NCBI GenBank assembly: GCA_002749535.1
Contig: MZZL01000075.1
Span: 124,001-188,000 of the forward strand
Source of the DNA: Apophysomyces variabilis
Lineage: Eukaryota; Mucoromycota; Mucoromycetes; Mucorales; Mucoraceae
Reading direction: 5' to 3'
DNA length: 64,000 bases
Positions within the stretch are counted from its first letter, which is position 1; the number at the start of each line of letters is the position of its first letter. This document shows, one piece after another, positions 10,848-23,832 of this stretch. The notes beneath the pieces are model-generated. The model saw only the letters and a program-made list of their open reading frames with translations, was not told the origin of the DNA and ran no database searches. A program made the translations under genes and the position numbers.

Positions 10848-12796
10848 TACAGTAGGAATCTTATCTCTGGTTTTCCATATGTTGTATGAATATGTTGGAA
10901 TAGTATAGTAAGTTGATGTACTTTTATTAACTTGTCAATTGTACCATCTTAAACATATACGAAATGAATCTTCAAAGCGTAGCTACTGTATTGAGCTCCG
11001 TGATTCATCGTGTCCTCACATTTATCTGTAACCATCTTTTATACCTGACTATCAACAGGTATGTCCAGTTCTGGCGCTTTACACACCCCCACCTCTTTCG
11101 AGATCTGAAAATGACTACACGTATATTCGCGGATTAACAATTATCTAAGGATCAGTCTTCTGCCATGATCTTCAATTCTTCAGGCACAACCTCATCTATG
11201 GCTCATAGGCAAACGATTTCAATGCTAACAATCAATTGTTCTTAAGATTCTTCATCTTCTATCGCGATTAAACATCCAAAATACCATAAATATCTTTTGT
11301 TGTTGTTTCTATAACAACTAAGGCAAATACCACGCCTTCCATTTGTTTACAAACATCTGTCAAATATTTCTTAGGATAATGACTGACTATCATGTCTTGT
11401 TATCGTACCAACAACCGTGTGTAAAACTGGGTTGGAGAAGCCCTCGTGAGCAACAGAAGTACGAATTGCCACGCAGTAGCAGCAATGGAAACGAACCATC
11501 TACATTTTACTAATCAAATTTAGCCGTGCCGCTATGTTATAGCTCCAGCTGCCATACTCCATTACAGGAAACTAAGCCATTGTGGAATTGGGGATTCACG
11601 TAAAACAGCGTCAGATCGAAGCTAGTTTGCCAATCGCTAAAGCCCCTTAATTTATACAAGTGCGTTTCTAGTCAGAGAACCATACTCTTTAAAATGAACA
11701 AGCGCGTACTAGACAAGTTAAACCATGCTCGATCAATGTAAGGTTGTGACAAAGCCATGTGGTAGGTCTTGCCTAAAAAAATGCGACATACCATGTGACA
11801 TGGTTAAGGTTGACATTGCTTATGAAGTTACTGAAATGTTATAACTCTCTAGCAAAGTGGTTCTTCCAATAAGAAATGCAAGCGTCAGCTACTACCAACT
11901 ATAGTAAGAAAGCTTGTCAATTGATGCTAAGAGAAATGTGTAGCACAAAGGCTGTATCGCACACTATATTCCACCATTACCTACTCATGTAACTTGAAAA
12001 GAAAATAAAACGGATGGAATCGATGTTAGATCGATCGTAACAATAAATCAAAGCAACTACAGATCGAAAGCTGTTGGTCTCTCAGTGACATCTATAGAGG
12101 GCATTGTATAGTTTTGACGACTGAGTTAATTGTGTTGTGAGGTCTTTATTGCTCAGGCAGGATCAGATGGAACACCTTTATGTTCTATAGTTGCACACGA
12201 ACAGTCCGCAGAAGATATTCAACATCCGTCGATATGGTGGAAATATGGTGAATAACAGAGACTTTCTGTATAACAATTCACTTGCTTATAAGCCAGTAGA
12301 TTTTCTCTGTGGACTAAAAGTGGATACATCCTTTTTATCTCCTTGACACAAATTCAACTCCTGTGTGTTTAGGATATCACATCTCCAATGTGGATGGATC
12401 GTCCAGAGAACCTTTCTAAGAGAATTGTGGAACACCCACATACCTACGATCATTCTTTTTTGGTAAACTCCTAACTTGTGACAAAGGAAAAATTTGCGCA
12501 GTGATACGTCCACCCGACAGATTGAGGTATTTTGCTGAGATTCGGTGTCACGGTGATGTTCAAGCTGAGGGTTTTATGCCGTTTGTACACTCCGCTTTAG
12601 GAGTTGGTGAGATAACAGGACCCTCGACAAAAGATAAGAAACGCTGAATATTCTACAGACAATTGTATACGCTGAGACCGACTTAAACTTACTGTGTGTC
12701 AATGGATCGGGGACGTGCACAGTCAGTATAAAAAGGCCACGCGACTACTTCCTCACTTTCCCTACTTTCCTTGCTGGTTATCAGGGTTGTTTTGAG
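10848..12796. other. intergenic region, no gene supported
   Basis: About 1.9 kb between the transposon and the HAK gene. Only short, unconvincing reading frames are present on both strands. The last part holds the HAK promoter, with TATAAAAA at 12727-12734. Confidence 0.55.
12727..12734 (+). promoter_or_regulatory. TATA box of the HAK transporter gene
   Basis: TATAAAAA lies 63 bp before the ATG and is followed by a pyrimidine-rich stretch typical of fungal transcription starts. Confidence 0.6.
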
Positions 12797-15252
12797 ATGA
12801 TGCATGACGATAAGTCTAAAGGCGATATCGAAAGCGCGGAAGTGATTGCAGACACCTTGTATAATAAGGTGCTAACCGGCAGCTCTAAGGAAGTCCTTAC
12901 CAATGCTGATACTCCTTCACGACCGGTAAGTTAATTTATTCCAGTGGACTGTCTAATAGTTTAATTTAAAAAATACCATAGGCCTTTAGCAAGCTTGCCA
13001 CATTGTATCTAGCATACCAGTCAGCTGGTGTTATCTATGGCGATATTGGAACTTCGCCACTTTATGTATTCAGTTCCACATTTCAAGATGTTCCGAATCG
13101 CGAGGACATGCTCGGTGCTCTTTCAATGATTATCTGGACTTTGACATTAGTTGTCACCATCAAATACGTTGTTTTCGTTTTGTCAGCAGACGATAATGGT
13201 GAAGGCGGTACTTTTGCGCTTTACTCGCTTCTATCGCGCTATGTATGTCTATGAAATATAAATACTTTATCTAATGATGTGATGTTAGTCCAACATTAGC
13301 TGGGATAACCCGAACTCTATAAGAAGAAGTGGATTCTCGAGATATCCTACTTTAGATATGAATTCTTTCCATCGAAGATTTCGGGCGTATCTGGAAAGAT
13401 CTAGTGCTTTACGACACATCATCAGTTTTTTGGCTATTTTAGGCGTGTGCATGGTACTGGCTGATGGCGTTCTCACCCCAGCTCAGTCAGGTAAGAAACA
13501 AGAAAAAACTCAGCTTGCTTTTCCTGTGTCTTAAAGTATTACTGTACTCCAGTTCTTGGAGCTATACAAGGTCTAGAAATCAAGATTCCGAATATTTCGC
13601 AGTCTGCAGTTACTGGAATATCGGAAGCTATTTTGATTCTGATATTTCTCGTTCAACCGCTTGGTACGACAAAGATTGCTGTAGTATATGCACCCATCGT
13701 TATTATCTGGCTTTTGCTTAATCTTTCAATCGGAATATACAATTTGACTATGTATGACACGAAGATTGTTCAAGCTTTTTCTCCCTATTGGATTTACTAC
13801 TGGTTTAAAACACACGGCCGTGACGGATGGCAAATGATGGGTGGTATTTTACTCTCGTTTACAGGCGTTGAGGCGCTATATGCTGACATGGGACATTTCT
13901 GCGCCACCTCTATCCGAATCTCCTGGCTTTGTCTAGCTTATCCTGTAAGTTGACTGCTTGATATGCTCCTCTGGCAAGTAATAACCCTTATCTATAGTGT
14001 CTTCTACTTGGATACATCGGTCAAGCTGCGTATATTTCAGCAGATACTACAGGCACAGCTTGGTCAAACCCGTTTTTTGCTGCCGTTCCTACACAAGCGT
14101 TCTGGTTCTCCTTTATTATGGCCATATTAGCATGCGTCGTGGCATCTCAGGCAATGATTTCCGGCTGTTTCTCTATTCTCAATCAAGCAATGGCGCTGTC
14201 AAACTTACCTCAACTTAGAGTTGTCCATACTTCCACAAAGTTCCACGGGCAGATATACATACCAGCTGCTAACTGGACCCTTATGGTTGGAACGGTGTGC
14301 GTTGCCGCCGGTTTCCCGAATACAGTAGCTCTAGGCAATGCTTACGGCGCGTGCGTGACAATGGTGTCATTGATCACTACCATATTGCTTACCATTCTAA
14401 CGGTAATTGTATGGCATTGGAATCCGGTGTTCTCGCTCGCTTTTCTCTTATTTTTCGGACTTATCGATGGAGCATATCTTTCAGCTACATTACTGAAAGT
14501 TCCTGAAGGTGCTTGGTTTACCATTGTGGTTGCTGTGATCCTGACACTTGTCATGATGGTTTGGAAACTTGGCGCAATGCTTCAGTGGTCGCATGAAGAT
14601 CAACTTAAGTCAGAGACAGACTCGAAAGAATCATCAGTGCCAGCATCAACAGCATTCAGCGGACTCATGGTCGTTTTCGATATCGCTGGATTCGATATAC
14701 CTACGGTGTTTCAGCACATACGTCGAACTTTCGTAATGGAGCCAGCCGTGGGTATATTGTGTCATATCCGACAAGTAAATATTAGCAATGTACGTTTAAA
14801 AAGCTGGAAATAGCACAAAATCGGATGCGGAAGTAGTGCTCACTCTTATTCTTGTTTAAAAGGTACATCCTGATGAGCGCGTGATGGTTTTTCGCCATTC
14901 GCTTTCTCCGAGCAGCACCATCTATCGCGCTGTGCTTAGACGAGGTTACAATGATGTTCCTAATTCAGACGTCGAGCTTGGGAGTCAGCTGACAAGCCAT
15001 GTTATTAGTCTTCTCGAAAATGAATCTGGTACCGAAGGCGAGATTCAAAGACTTAGAGATGCACAAGCTTTTCAAACCATGTATCTTTCAAGTCAAGTGA
15101 ATGTGCATGCGAAAGAGAATGCGTTTTTCATGAGGCGCATATTAGTCCAATGCTATGGATGGATCCTAAGAAATACCCTGAATAATCAGCAAAAGATGTA
15201 CGGTGTCCCCACGGAAAAGCTGGTTCAAATCAATATCCATTATGAATTATAG
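12797..15252 (+). CDS. HAK1: HAK/KUP-type potassium transporter
   Basis: High-affinity K+ uptake carrier of the plasma membrane, probably a K+/H+ symporter by family. Six exons (12797-12925, 12982-13242, 13289-13490, 13553-13944, 13998-14789, 14863-15252) join in phase and encode 721 residues, normal for the family. The signature [15 protein letters not shown] lies at about residues 56-70. It is followed by [52 protein letters not shown] and GYIGQAAY, all classic HAK/KUP motifs, with about twelve hydrophobic segments. The C-terminal third is cytoplasmic. The N-terminal 43-residue exon is acidic and poorly conserved. The Met-Met start was chosen as the first ATG after the TATA box. Fungal HAK genes are usually induced by K+ starvation, but nothing in the sequence proves that here. 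Confidence 0.93.
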
Positions 15253-15700
15253 CACATGCTGCTTAGGCTTTTCAAGGACATCTGCATTTTTATCTATGGT
15301 ATCGTTTCATATTATATCAATCCAATCATTGTGCATTTATTTACCCTACCCGGCAAAACAACTGGTGCTCGCTTGCTCCCCCTGGTGCATTCTAAAATCG
15401 TACACTGTAAAAATACTTGATAAACTATAGTTATATTGATTGAATTCGCGGGTTGTACCCAATAGTGAATTGCTACCCATGATCAACTCGTTGAAGAATC
15501 ACTGTTTTCGTAAAATAAAGGAAAGACGTGGAAAGGTACTATATGTCTCACCATACCATTGTAAATGATGGAAGATACAATGTTAGCATTCAGGGGCTTT
15601 TGATTTGCAACAGTGCATATCCAAATGTTGACATCTGTCTAATTGGCAGCATATGCAACTTTTTAAGGACTTTTAATGGGATTTACGGGAAAGATGACAT

Positions 15701-16458
15701 TCACAAGGCGTAACTTGACGTGCTAAAAGAATATTCATCTGTTTCTGAAGTTGTATATGAATAGATCGAACTGGTTTGATCTGGAGATTCATATGGAATT
15801 AGATCCCATAATTGATTTTCGTTGTCTTCATATTTCCGTTCGTACAATAGAACCACAGTGCCAGGCTTCGTCCAGTTACCCTAAAAGCATGCGTAAATAC
15901 AACGGTCGGAAACGAGATATGAATGATATCCTACTCTAATGTCTAAGACCAAGTTCGGGTCAACTTGCGGGTATATAAAACCATCTTCGCGGTAGTACCA
16001 CCTTTGATTTTGCGCATCCTCGAGCATTTTTCGCTTATACTGGATCACCTGTTTGTCACTTTCAAGGACACCTATAATGGAAAGAATTCGAATTTTTTCT
16101 GGCTATCTTATGTAATCACACTTACCTCCTTGCACATCCAAAACTATATGTGTTTCCATTTGAAATACGTTAATCTCCTTCATTAACGAAAGAAGAGTTC
16201 ATACGCACATACCAAGACCGGAATTTTTGTTAATAAGAAAACCATGATCATACATCCACAACTGGTTATCGTTGTCTACTTCTTTCTTTGGCCACACTAT
16301 CACTTTAGCGGCTGCCTTCACAATCCTTCACCATTAGGATTACTTCCCAACATTTCCATGTTAAATCGTACCTTTAAAGAATCCCAAGACACATCTAGGA
16401 CCATCTTATGTGAACAACGGGATTGGATGAAGAACCAACCACGCGGAAAGTTGTTCAT
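15701..16458 (-). pseudogene. ricin-B-type (beta-trefoil) lectin domain gene, possibly frameshifted
   Basis: A carbohydrate-binding-type domain protein, hidden because its exons are small. Exons read on the minus strand: 16458-16372, 16315-16213, 16142-16126 (17 nt), 16071-15935 and 15880-15701. The translated pieces carry the repeating trefoil pattern: FPRGWFFIQSRCSHKMVLDV, VIVWPKKEVDNDNQLWMYD, GFLINKNSGL, then VLDVQG, NQRWYYREDGFIYP, NLVLDI, and a last NQLWDLIP, with a Ser/Thr/Tyr-rich tail. All junctions are in phase except around the 17-nt exon. There one T seems missing, since VLDVQG needs an 18-nt exon. Skipping that exon restores the frame (168 residues). It is therefore either a recent pseudogene, a gene that skips the exon, or carries a sequence error. 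No signal peptide or toxin A-chain is present. Confidence 0.7.
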
Positions 16459-18154
16459 TTTCTTCTGAGGTTGGAATCAGGTTACTGAATGGTAGCCAAC
16501 ATACCGGGAATTAAGTCCCCTTCGTGCTGATTCACCTATGATTACAAACTCCGATGTTCTCATAACGATTTGCAGCATGCAAAAAGCGAACATAGTTGTA
16601 AGCCTTCAATGCTTCAGACGCAAAATTTCCCCTGAAAACTACACTAAAAGTATTTGTAGAACTTTCTAGATTATACTTTCCGTGGTTTTTAAAAAAAAAT
16701 TGGTATTTCTGTCACTATACAAGGAGAAAAAATGAAAGGGAAGTGAATAGTACGATTTCAATCGTTGGTTCCCCATATTTGAAGCTTCCGTAATTGATGC
16801 ATGCGCAAAGACAGCTAATACAGTTTAGCAGTGAGTAATAAGCATTTATTACCATAGACATTTGATAGTTATTGAAGCTAATGTACGCCATGGTTCTAGT
16901 GTTTCTGAATACTTCATTCAACTGACTGTGTAGTCTATCTATTCCACTCAAAGTAAAATGCTCCTTTAACGCAAACTTTTAGTATACGATATCTTGAATT
17001 TTTTCTTTGTGTCCAACCCCTTTTGAGTCCTTTGGTAATGGTACGGGAATTCGTAAATGGGTTGATTCTTCATTTCCCTTAAAATGTGTGCTCGACTGTA
17101 CTACATAGGAAAACTTTGAGCGGGACTTTCAAAACAAGTTTATAGGCTACTTTCGCCTTGTTTGCTAGTAGTCAAATTGCTCTCCGGTAGCTGAAAAAGT
17201 TTCAGAAGGTTTGCCTTTCGTGAAATTTTCGTCGTTACCCTCCGATGGCAGGTGTTTGGTACATTGCCGTGTCACCTAGCTAAGCAATGTAGAGATGATC
17301 TTTAACATATAATTCTGAGCAGCACGATCCGCACTTCTTCGGCACATTTGTTCTGCATTGCAACGTATACTCTTTCTTTTCCCCAATTCTATGCATAAAA
17401 CCTTACTCACCTTCCGGGCTTTTTCGTACAGATACTATAATGGATAGAAAGAAGGGAGTCTAAAGAAGTCTTTAGTTGCTAAAACACGTAATGAATGAGC
17501 CGATACCCTTATTGACCTCGTTTATCTAATCTTCCCATCTTATTTATATTTTCTGCTTTCAGACTTAGAGAGCGCTTTACGGGTAAGTATATTAGAAAGA
17601 ATTGACTGTGTATTTGCCGATCCATGCATCCTGTATTGTACCAGTTTCTAAAAAATTAAGTTGGCTTAGCGATCGTAAGCTGAGAAAGGAAACGAGAAAG
17701 TCTTTCTAAAGCTGACGTCTTACTTCGCTGCAAACGAAAACCAATGGGATGTTGAACATGCTTTACTCGTTTATATCCTACTGTTGCTGTTCATTATCTG
17801 CATCCTGACTGCCTATCCTTGTAGTGGTTTGTTTATGGCTGGTTAGGTTATTCGAACAAACTCTCAAATTTGGCAGACTAGCGATAAGCCATCTTTCCAC
17901 AATTTAAACAATTTGAGAAGCATGGAACTGACTGAGCAAACAAGAGGTATCACGTGCTGAGCATACTTGGATGTTTCCATTGAAATATGGCATAAGACAA
18001 CCATTATGCTGCTTCGGAAAACCGATCTGATTTTCTGCTGAGCATTTTCCGGTCTGTGTAACCCAAACTCAGCTGGTCACTGAGTATAAAGAACGACGAA
18101 ATTTTTCCAGCTTTTGAGAATCTTCCTTTTTCCTCTTCACTTTTGTGCTTATTC
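16459..18154. other. intergenic region, no gene supported
   Basis: About 1.7 kb of AT-rich sequence holding the upstream regions of the divergent lectin gene and GPI-protein gene. The reading frames are short and have no recognisable motifs. Confidence 0.55.
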
Positions 18155-19904
18155 ATGCGAGTGCTATCGTTTACTTATATCACACTTGCCTACCTCGTTA
18201 TAGGTATGCAGTCGAAACATATATCTGGACCTTTTTTTAAATGGCATGTTTTATAATAGATGCCATCGCTAAAGGTGGCGGAGGCGGAGGCCGTGGTGGT
18301 GGCGGCGGCGGTGGCGGTGGAAGCCGAGGAGGCGGCGGAAGCAGTGGTGGTGGTGGAAGCCGAGGAGGTGGCGCAGGCAGTGGCGCAGGAAGCAGACCGC
18401 CTTCTGGTAAGAATCTATGTTTTTCAATGACAAACATTGACTTCTATTGATGATTGGATAGGTGGCGGTGGTGGACTTTCGCAACCAAGAACTGGTCCTC
18501 CTCCTGCGGTTGGTGGTGGATATCATTTTCCGGCCAACAGCCAAGGCTACCCGAAAGGTGGTTATGGAGGGTTTAGCTCACCACCACCATACCGCTATAC
18601 CAATACAAGAAGTGAGTTTCTCTCTGCATACGACACGCTACTAACAGAGTTATGCTTTAGCAACTTACACTAATTATCCCGCTACTTACGGTGGGGGCTA
18701 CGGTGTTAGTCACAGATCTGGATGGGTAGGCTCCTATAATCCAGCATTACTCTACTGGGCGATCATTCCAGCAACAGCTTATTTGGGTTATCATGCAATG
18801 TACCATCGTTACAACCAAAACACAGGAGCATACTACGCGCCGGAGTTGACCAGTCAGGGTTCCGGAAGTTCGAATGTTTGGATTACTGGAACCGAATACA
18901 CTAGCAAAGAAGATAATTATCATTATACATTCAATATCTCCACCAACAACGTCTATCCAATGGTTGATCACGCTTATTATGCTTCCTCTGACCCTGCTGC
19001 TCATCCGGCCGATTATGTCTACCGTTTGACAATGTCCCATATCGTGGAATTTGACGACGTCAACCAGAACGGAATGTTCGATGCTGGACAAGATCAAATC
19101 ATTGCTTTATCTTCCTTAGGGCGAGCTGCTTGGCAACCAATGGTACTATATAACAAGACAGTGCCAAATAATTCGACACAAAGCTATTTGGAAACTTCCA
19201 CTTCTGCAACAATAGCATATAACAACTCTGCTGCAAGCGGTGGTAATCCGTTTACTGTCCAGATCACCTGGAGAGCGAGTAATCTTCAGCTCAACAACAC
19301 AGCACCCATCCCTATGCAGCCAAATTCGCTTGAATACGATATTTCATTGACTGGCTACCCAAAATCAGTTCCTACGTCCCGTATAGCCATTGCGCAGGTG
19401 CTTACGACTTTACCGGATACCGGCGTCTTCTTCGATATCAGTCCCTCGACTCCACCCGCTGTGGCTAATCAAATCAAAACCAACCAGACTTTCGGCATCT
19501 CAGTCGGTAATTATTCTGAAGGACGTCTGGAATATCAGACCTCACTTAACCTAAGTGAGGTGAATGAGGTTCACTACAGCTTGGCAACCTTGTCACCTTC
19601 TTCCATCAATTCCGAATCTTATGCATCCCCTGACGACTGGATCTGGGGAACCGTAACGACAGCCAGCCGTAAAGCTAAACTCCTACTTGTCTCAATCCCT
19701 TTCAACGCAGCGCCCGCAACAAACGATACTACCGTACCAAAAGTGAACGCCCAAATGTCTGGGTTCGGTTATGTGAACACAGATGTCCTGAACGCAGCCG
19801 CCAGTCCAAACTCAGGCCTGCGAGAAAATGGATCAAGCAGGCCAAGCATTGCAAAACTTGCATTGGTGGTATCCACCGTTTTACTGCTTACAATAATCCA
19901 TTAG
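18155..19904 (+). CDS. secreted glycine-rich, GPI-type cell-surface protein
   Basis: Four exons (18155-18203, 18260-18406, 18462-18611, 18661-19904) join in phase and give 529 residues. ATG 18155 creates a signal peptide (MRVLSFTYITLAYLVIDAIA). Next comes a Gly/Ser/Arg low-complexity region of about 45 residues, then a Gly/Pro/Tyr-rich region. A hydrophobic LLYWAIIPATAYLGYHAMYHRYN-like segment (about residues 147-170) leads into a large domain with several N-glycosylation sites. A calcium-loop-like motif DVNQNGMFDAGQD starts near residue 248. The end (SSRPSIAKLALVVSTVLLLTIIH) looks like a GPI-attachment signal. The function is unknown. A cell-wall or membrane surface role is inferred from topology. 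The antisense proline-rich frame is a shadow of the glycine repeat. Confidence 0.75.
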
Positions 19905-20634
19905 ACAAGTTTTATTTTATACAAGCTATTGATATTAACAATTACATATACATATAGCTTGAATGTAGATTGAATGGAGTATACAACGCCATGTATTTAA
20001 ATAAAAGAAATATTTAGTATAAGGGTTACTCTTTGCTTTGACATGTGACATTTCATACTCGTACTGCTTCACAGCAATAGCGATTCGTTGGCTTATAAAC
20101 CTACCTGTAAACGATAAAGAAGCGAGGTGTCTGCAGATATGGAAACGAGACATGAGTTTTGTTGCGTCATATCCAGTCTAGTGGTGCAAACGTTGCTTAA
20201 TGCTTCCATCCGATTAAATAAAGTATTAACACATTGGCTATAGCAACCTGCATTAGACTGTCAAAAACATTCAATCATTGCTTTGCCATGTCACGCAATC
20301 CGTTAATCAGTACGTTTTGTACGGTTCTGCCAATTAACGCGACTAACGAGAAGGGCACAAGAACAAAAGCTATCTTGCTACGTAGTGTATATGGAACCGT
20401 TTGACGGCTGCGCAATGAATCCTTTCACAGGTCCAATTCCTATCGCCTAACAATCACAGCAAATCGTATAAACTATCCTCTCCCTTCACTGGTGAAAGCC
20501 GTCGTCTCTACAGAACGAAGCGATCCTTTCTTGCAAATGTACTGCAACACAACAACTCTTTCCAGGTCAAGTTTATAGTTTCAGCTTAGTTCCCTTTTGT
20601 TTATTTTTTGTGAATGATAGTAGTATCAATCCGT
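19905..20634. other. convergent 3' region, no gene seen
   Basis: Lies between the stop codons of the GPI-protein gene (+) and the uL14 gene (-). It probably holds both 3' untranslated regions and terminators. Confidence 0.6.
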
Positions 20635-21361
20635 TTAAACAACGGTACCGGAAGCAGAGGCAATACGGGGCCACAAGTCAGCGCACTCCTTGGCAACGGG
20701 ACCAGTGATAGCGGAACCCTTCATTTCACCCTTGGGCTAATGCCACGCGTATATACACACACCGATCAGTTATCTACCATTCTTATATCACTCCTTTAGT
20801 ACTTACGTTGACAATGACACCGGCGTTATCCTCAAAGTAAAGGAAGACACCATCTCTGCGGCGCCAGGCCTTGCGCTGACGGACAACAACAGCGGGCATG
20901 ACTAAAAGGAACATTCATAGTTTTAGAATCCACGCCATTCAGCAATGCACTGATTCCGTCTCTGCAAATTTACCCTTCTTTCTCAATTCCGGCTTGCCCT
21001 TCTTGACAGTGGCGACAACCATGTCACCGGCACCGGCGGCAGGAAGTCTGTTCAAGCGACCCTTGATGTTGCGGACGGCAATGACGTACAAGTTCTTGGC
21101 ACCGCTGTTGTCGGCGCAGTTCATAACAGCACCCACGGGCAAACCGAGGGTCATGCGGTACTTAGTGCCGGAAATGCTAACTGAAAGAAGAAAACGCAAA
21201 ATGGAAATCAGTCTTGTTTATGGTCAATAACCCTCCTTTTCTTTATGTCGTCAAATCATCCCGTTTTTTCTTTCATATCCCATCGACCGTCAATCCATCT
21301 ATCACGTTCTCCTTTCTTTCCATCTAAAGCAATTGAATCATCTGCACATACCTTTGGGCAT
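20635..21361 (-). CDS. RPL23: 60S ribosomal protein uL14 (L23 in yeast)
   Basis: Structural protein of the large ribosomal subunit near the GTPase-factor interface. Four exons (21361-21352, 21180-20974, 20901-20807, 20736-20635) join in phase to give 137 residues, the normal eukaryotic length. The first exon is only 10 nt (Met-Pro-Lys plus one base) and is followed by a 171-bp intron, a layout common in fungal ribosomal-protein genes. Diagnostic stretches are [57 protein letters not shown], and [18 protein letters not shown]-rich, strongly biased codons compared with the neighbours fit very high expression. Confidence 0.96.
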
Positions 21362-23116
21362 GTTGCAAAGGATATGCAGAAGAGAAAGACCATATTCAGG
21401 CGAAGACAACGGGTTATGTACAAGGAGTGGCTAAGCCGTCCGCTTTTTTGGCCGATCCGGACTAAATCTGCCCGGATTGTCATATAAGGTTACACAAAGA
21501 TGTGCAAAACAATTCTTGATTGTGATGCAGCGTTCTGTAGGTGTTTCTACGATTTCTTGCAGATACTTGTTGGGTGCCAAGTATTTAAAAGGTTTTGTTC
21601 AAATTAATTGCCAGAAATAGCGATTATTCATACCTGGGTTGTTATCTTCTTGCCATATCCCTGCTATGCTACGAGCTGCTACGATTGTTAGATTAGATAT
21701 GCTTATTAACTATGTCTTATTCAAGTGTATGTTTTTAATTTCATTTACAGTTTGACCGCAGCTTAATGGTATTTGAAGCCTTTCAGAAGTAGCTAGATCC
21801 ACTTGATACTATTAATGTCAAACAAGGGTTTCAATAAATAGATCTGCCCCTAGCTGTCTTATGTTTTGTTCCAGTTTCAGTTGATATAGATTCGCAACTC
21901 CTGATGTCCATATCTATGACAAACGGCTTACACTTCTCTGACGTAGTTTGTGCACAATATCAGTTGAATCGAATTTCATCATCTCCGTCCAAAGATAGCA
22001 TATCTTTTTTTAACTACTTATGGGATTAATGTGGATCAACACATCGTAATGCATTTATCCGATTGCCCAATAAATTTTAAATCTTCAGAAACCTTGAAAT
22101 AAACAGATTTCGTTTAAAGTTACTTGGGGTGACAGGTGAGCATGTTCACCTCATGCAGCTCATCCTGCTTTTCTAGCGCATTTTTGCTATGTTGCTAAAG
22201 TTCGTGGTTGGATATTTTTGACTCGAAGCTGATTTGTTATGGCAAACAAACACTCCAAAATGATAGTCAATAAATAATACGTAACTCTGTACCACCCATA
22301 AAACTAGTTCAACTTTCACACTGTTGATGTGCGACCGTGCATTTCATTTAAAGAAGTATTACTTTCTGGGTAAAAAGCGATTAAAATCTGGGAGCCTATC
22401 ACCAAAAAGTTCCAAAATCAATGAACGCCTGCTAGTCATAAACTTGTTTCATCACACACCGTCCGTACTATATTTCCGAAAATTAAAGTCGCACCGCATA
22501 AATTCACTTGGGCATTAGAGAAAACCGGGTTCGATGCTAACAAATAATGTTCGTTTAAACATTCACCTGAATCATATCTATTCTATTAAGAGCAGCAGAG
22601 TGCTAACAATTGCTTTTACTCGTTTCTTTGCAAGTAGGACAGCTTAACCACTCAGTGAAAACCGAATTTGAACTTTGGCAAGTCAATTTCCTCAAATGAC
22701 CCGATTATTAAGCGTATTAGATATGGCATCATCTAGTTTTGCAAACTCTGCAAGCATCTTATGGAGGTTTGCAGGTTGCTTTTATTTTCCGATGCTGCGA
22801 TAAGAGAAGCTAATGACGTTCATTTTCATACATTGCAAAACAAGTTGTAAGAGTACCGTATAACGAGTGGATATCTTTATTGCATTCTTTTTTGATTTAT
22901 TTTGTGGGCGGGTAAAAAATTTGGTAGAGATGAGACGTAGGTCGTTAGGGGTTGTGCCTGATTGGTTTGTGCTGCAAGCAAGGTCAACCATGATCCGGTT
23001 TAATTCAGACAGCAGTTCAACGAGCTTAGGAATGTGGATCGAAAATATTGACATATTCGAAAAAACGCCAGTTTGCGATTCCTCTGTATCTTTCCTTTTT
23101 CTTCTTTAATCCAAGC
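21362..23116. other. intergenic region, no gene supported
   Basis: About 1.75 kb containing the uL14 promoter and the upstream region of the Pro/His-rich gene. It is AT-rich with only short reading frames. Confidence 0.5.
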
Positions 23117-23832
23117 ATGCTCAAAAGTTATCGACCTATCGCAGTGCATACACTTGCTTATCACGGGCCACTTGTACATGTTGTTGAAGGTGCTATCGCG
23201 ACCGAAACGGTCCACGTCACAAAGACCGATTACTTTGGCACAGCGACGGTTACAGATACTTATGGTATTCATTCCCGTACAACGTTTTGATAAGCGAGGG
23301 AAACTAACGACAAACCAATACAGTTCCATTTGGATCCTCTTTCCATCACACCATGGATCGAATCGATATGGTTTCCGGGATCGTGCCCTTTAAGCCTTCT
23401 GCAATACACCCTCCCATGCACCCTCTTGCACATCCACCTCCACATCCACCTCCACACCCGCCGCCATTCAAGCCAACTAAACCGACGTGGTCTCCTGAGC
23501 TCGGTGGTAGACCCAGCTTTGTTGCACCGCCTGTCACCAATGTGCCATCACCGAGCAAAACCCCGTTACCTGTCATGGAAACGCCCGTCTCAACAGTCCT
23601 GTCTATGCCACATACATCTGTTGTGAGCGATATTATTTCTGTGATCGGAAATGCTCCGGACCTGGCGGTGAAGTCATTGCTACGCCCTTTCAATATGGCG
23701 CTTGCGTCTGCTCTGCAAGAGTTTCCAAGGATTTTCAAAGGTATCATCGAAACCGAATATGCGGATATTGCAAGTAAATCTTTCGCGGCCATCTCCAGCA
23801 AAGGCGTCCCAACATGGGCTTCATCCAAGTAG
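23117..23832 (+). CDS. hypothetical Pro/His-rich protein
   Basis: Two exons (23117-23264 and 23324-23832) join in phase and give 218 residues. The N-terminal part is mixed and beta-rich (THR/VAL-rich: TETVHVTKTDYFGTATVTDT). The middle has a low-complexity HPPMHPLAHPPPHPPPHPPP run (about residues 75-95), and the C-terminal part (about 130-218) looks globular and helical with LLRPFNMALASALQEFPRIF. There is no clear signal peptide from this ATG. The frame stays open upstream through a hydrophobic FAIPLYLSFFFF stretch but without an ATG, so an upstream exon encoding a secretion signal is possible. I do not recognise the family. A His/Pro run of this kind could bind metal, which is speculative. 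Confidence 0.55.

Noticed and set aside
15701..16458. Ricin-like toxin
   Set aside because: Only the carbohydrate-binding beta-trefoil part is present. There is no catalytic A-chain, so it is a lectin-domain protein.
18237..18544. Proline- and histidine-rich reading frames on the minus strand
   Set aside because: They are the antisense of the GGT/GGC glycine repeat of the GPI protein. The plus strand has a signal peptide and in-phase introns.
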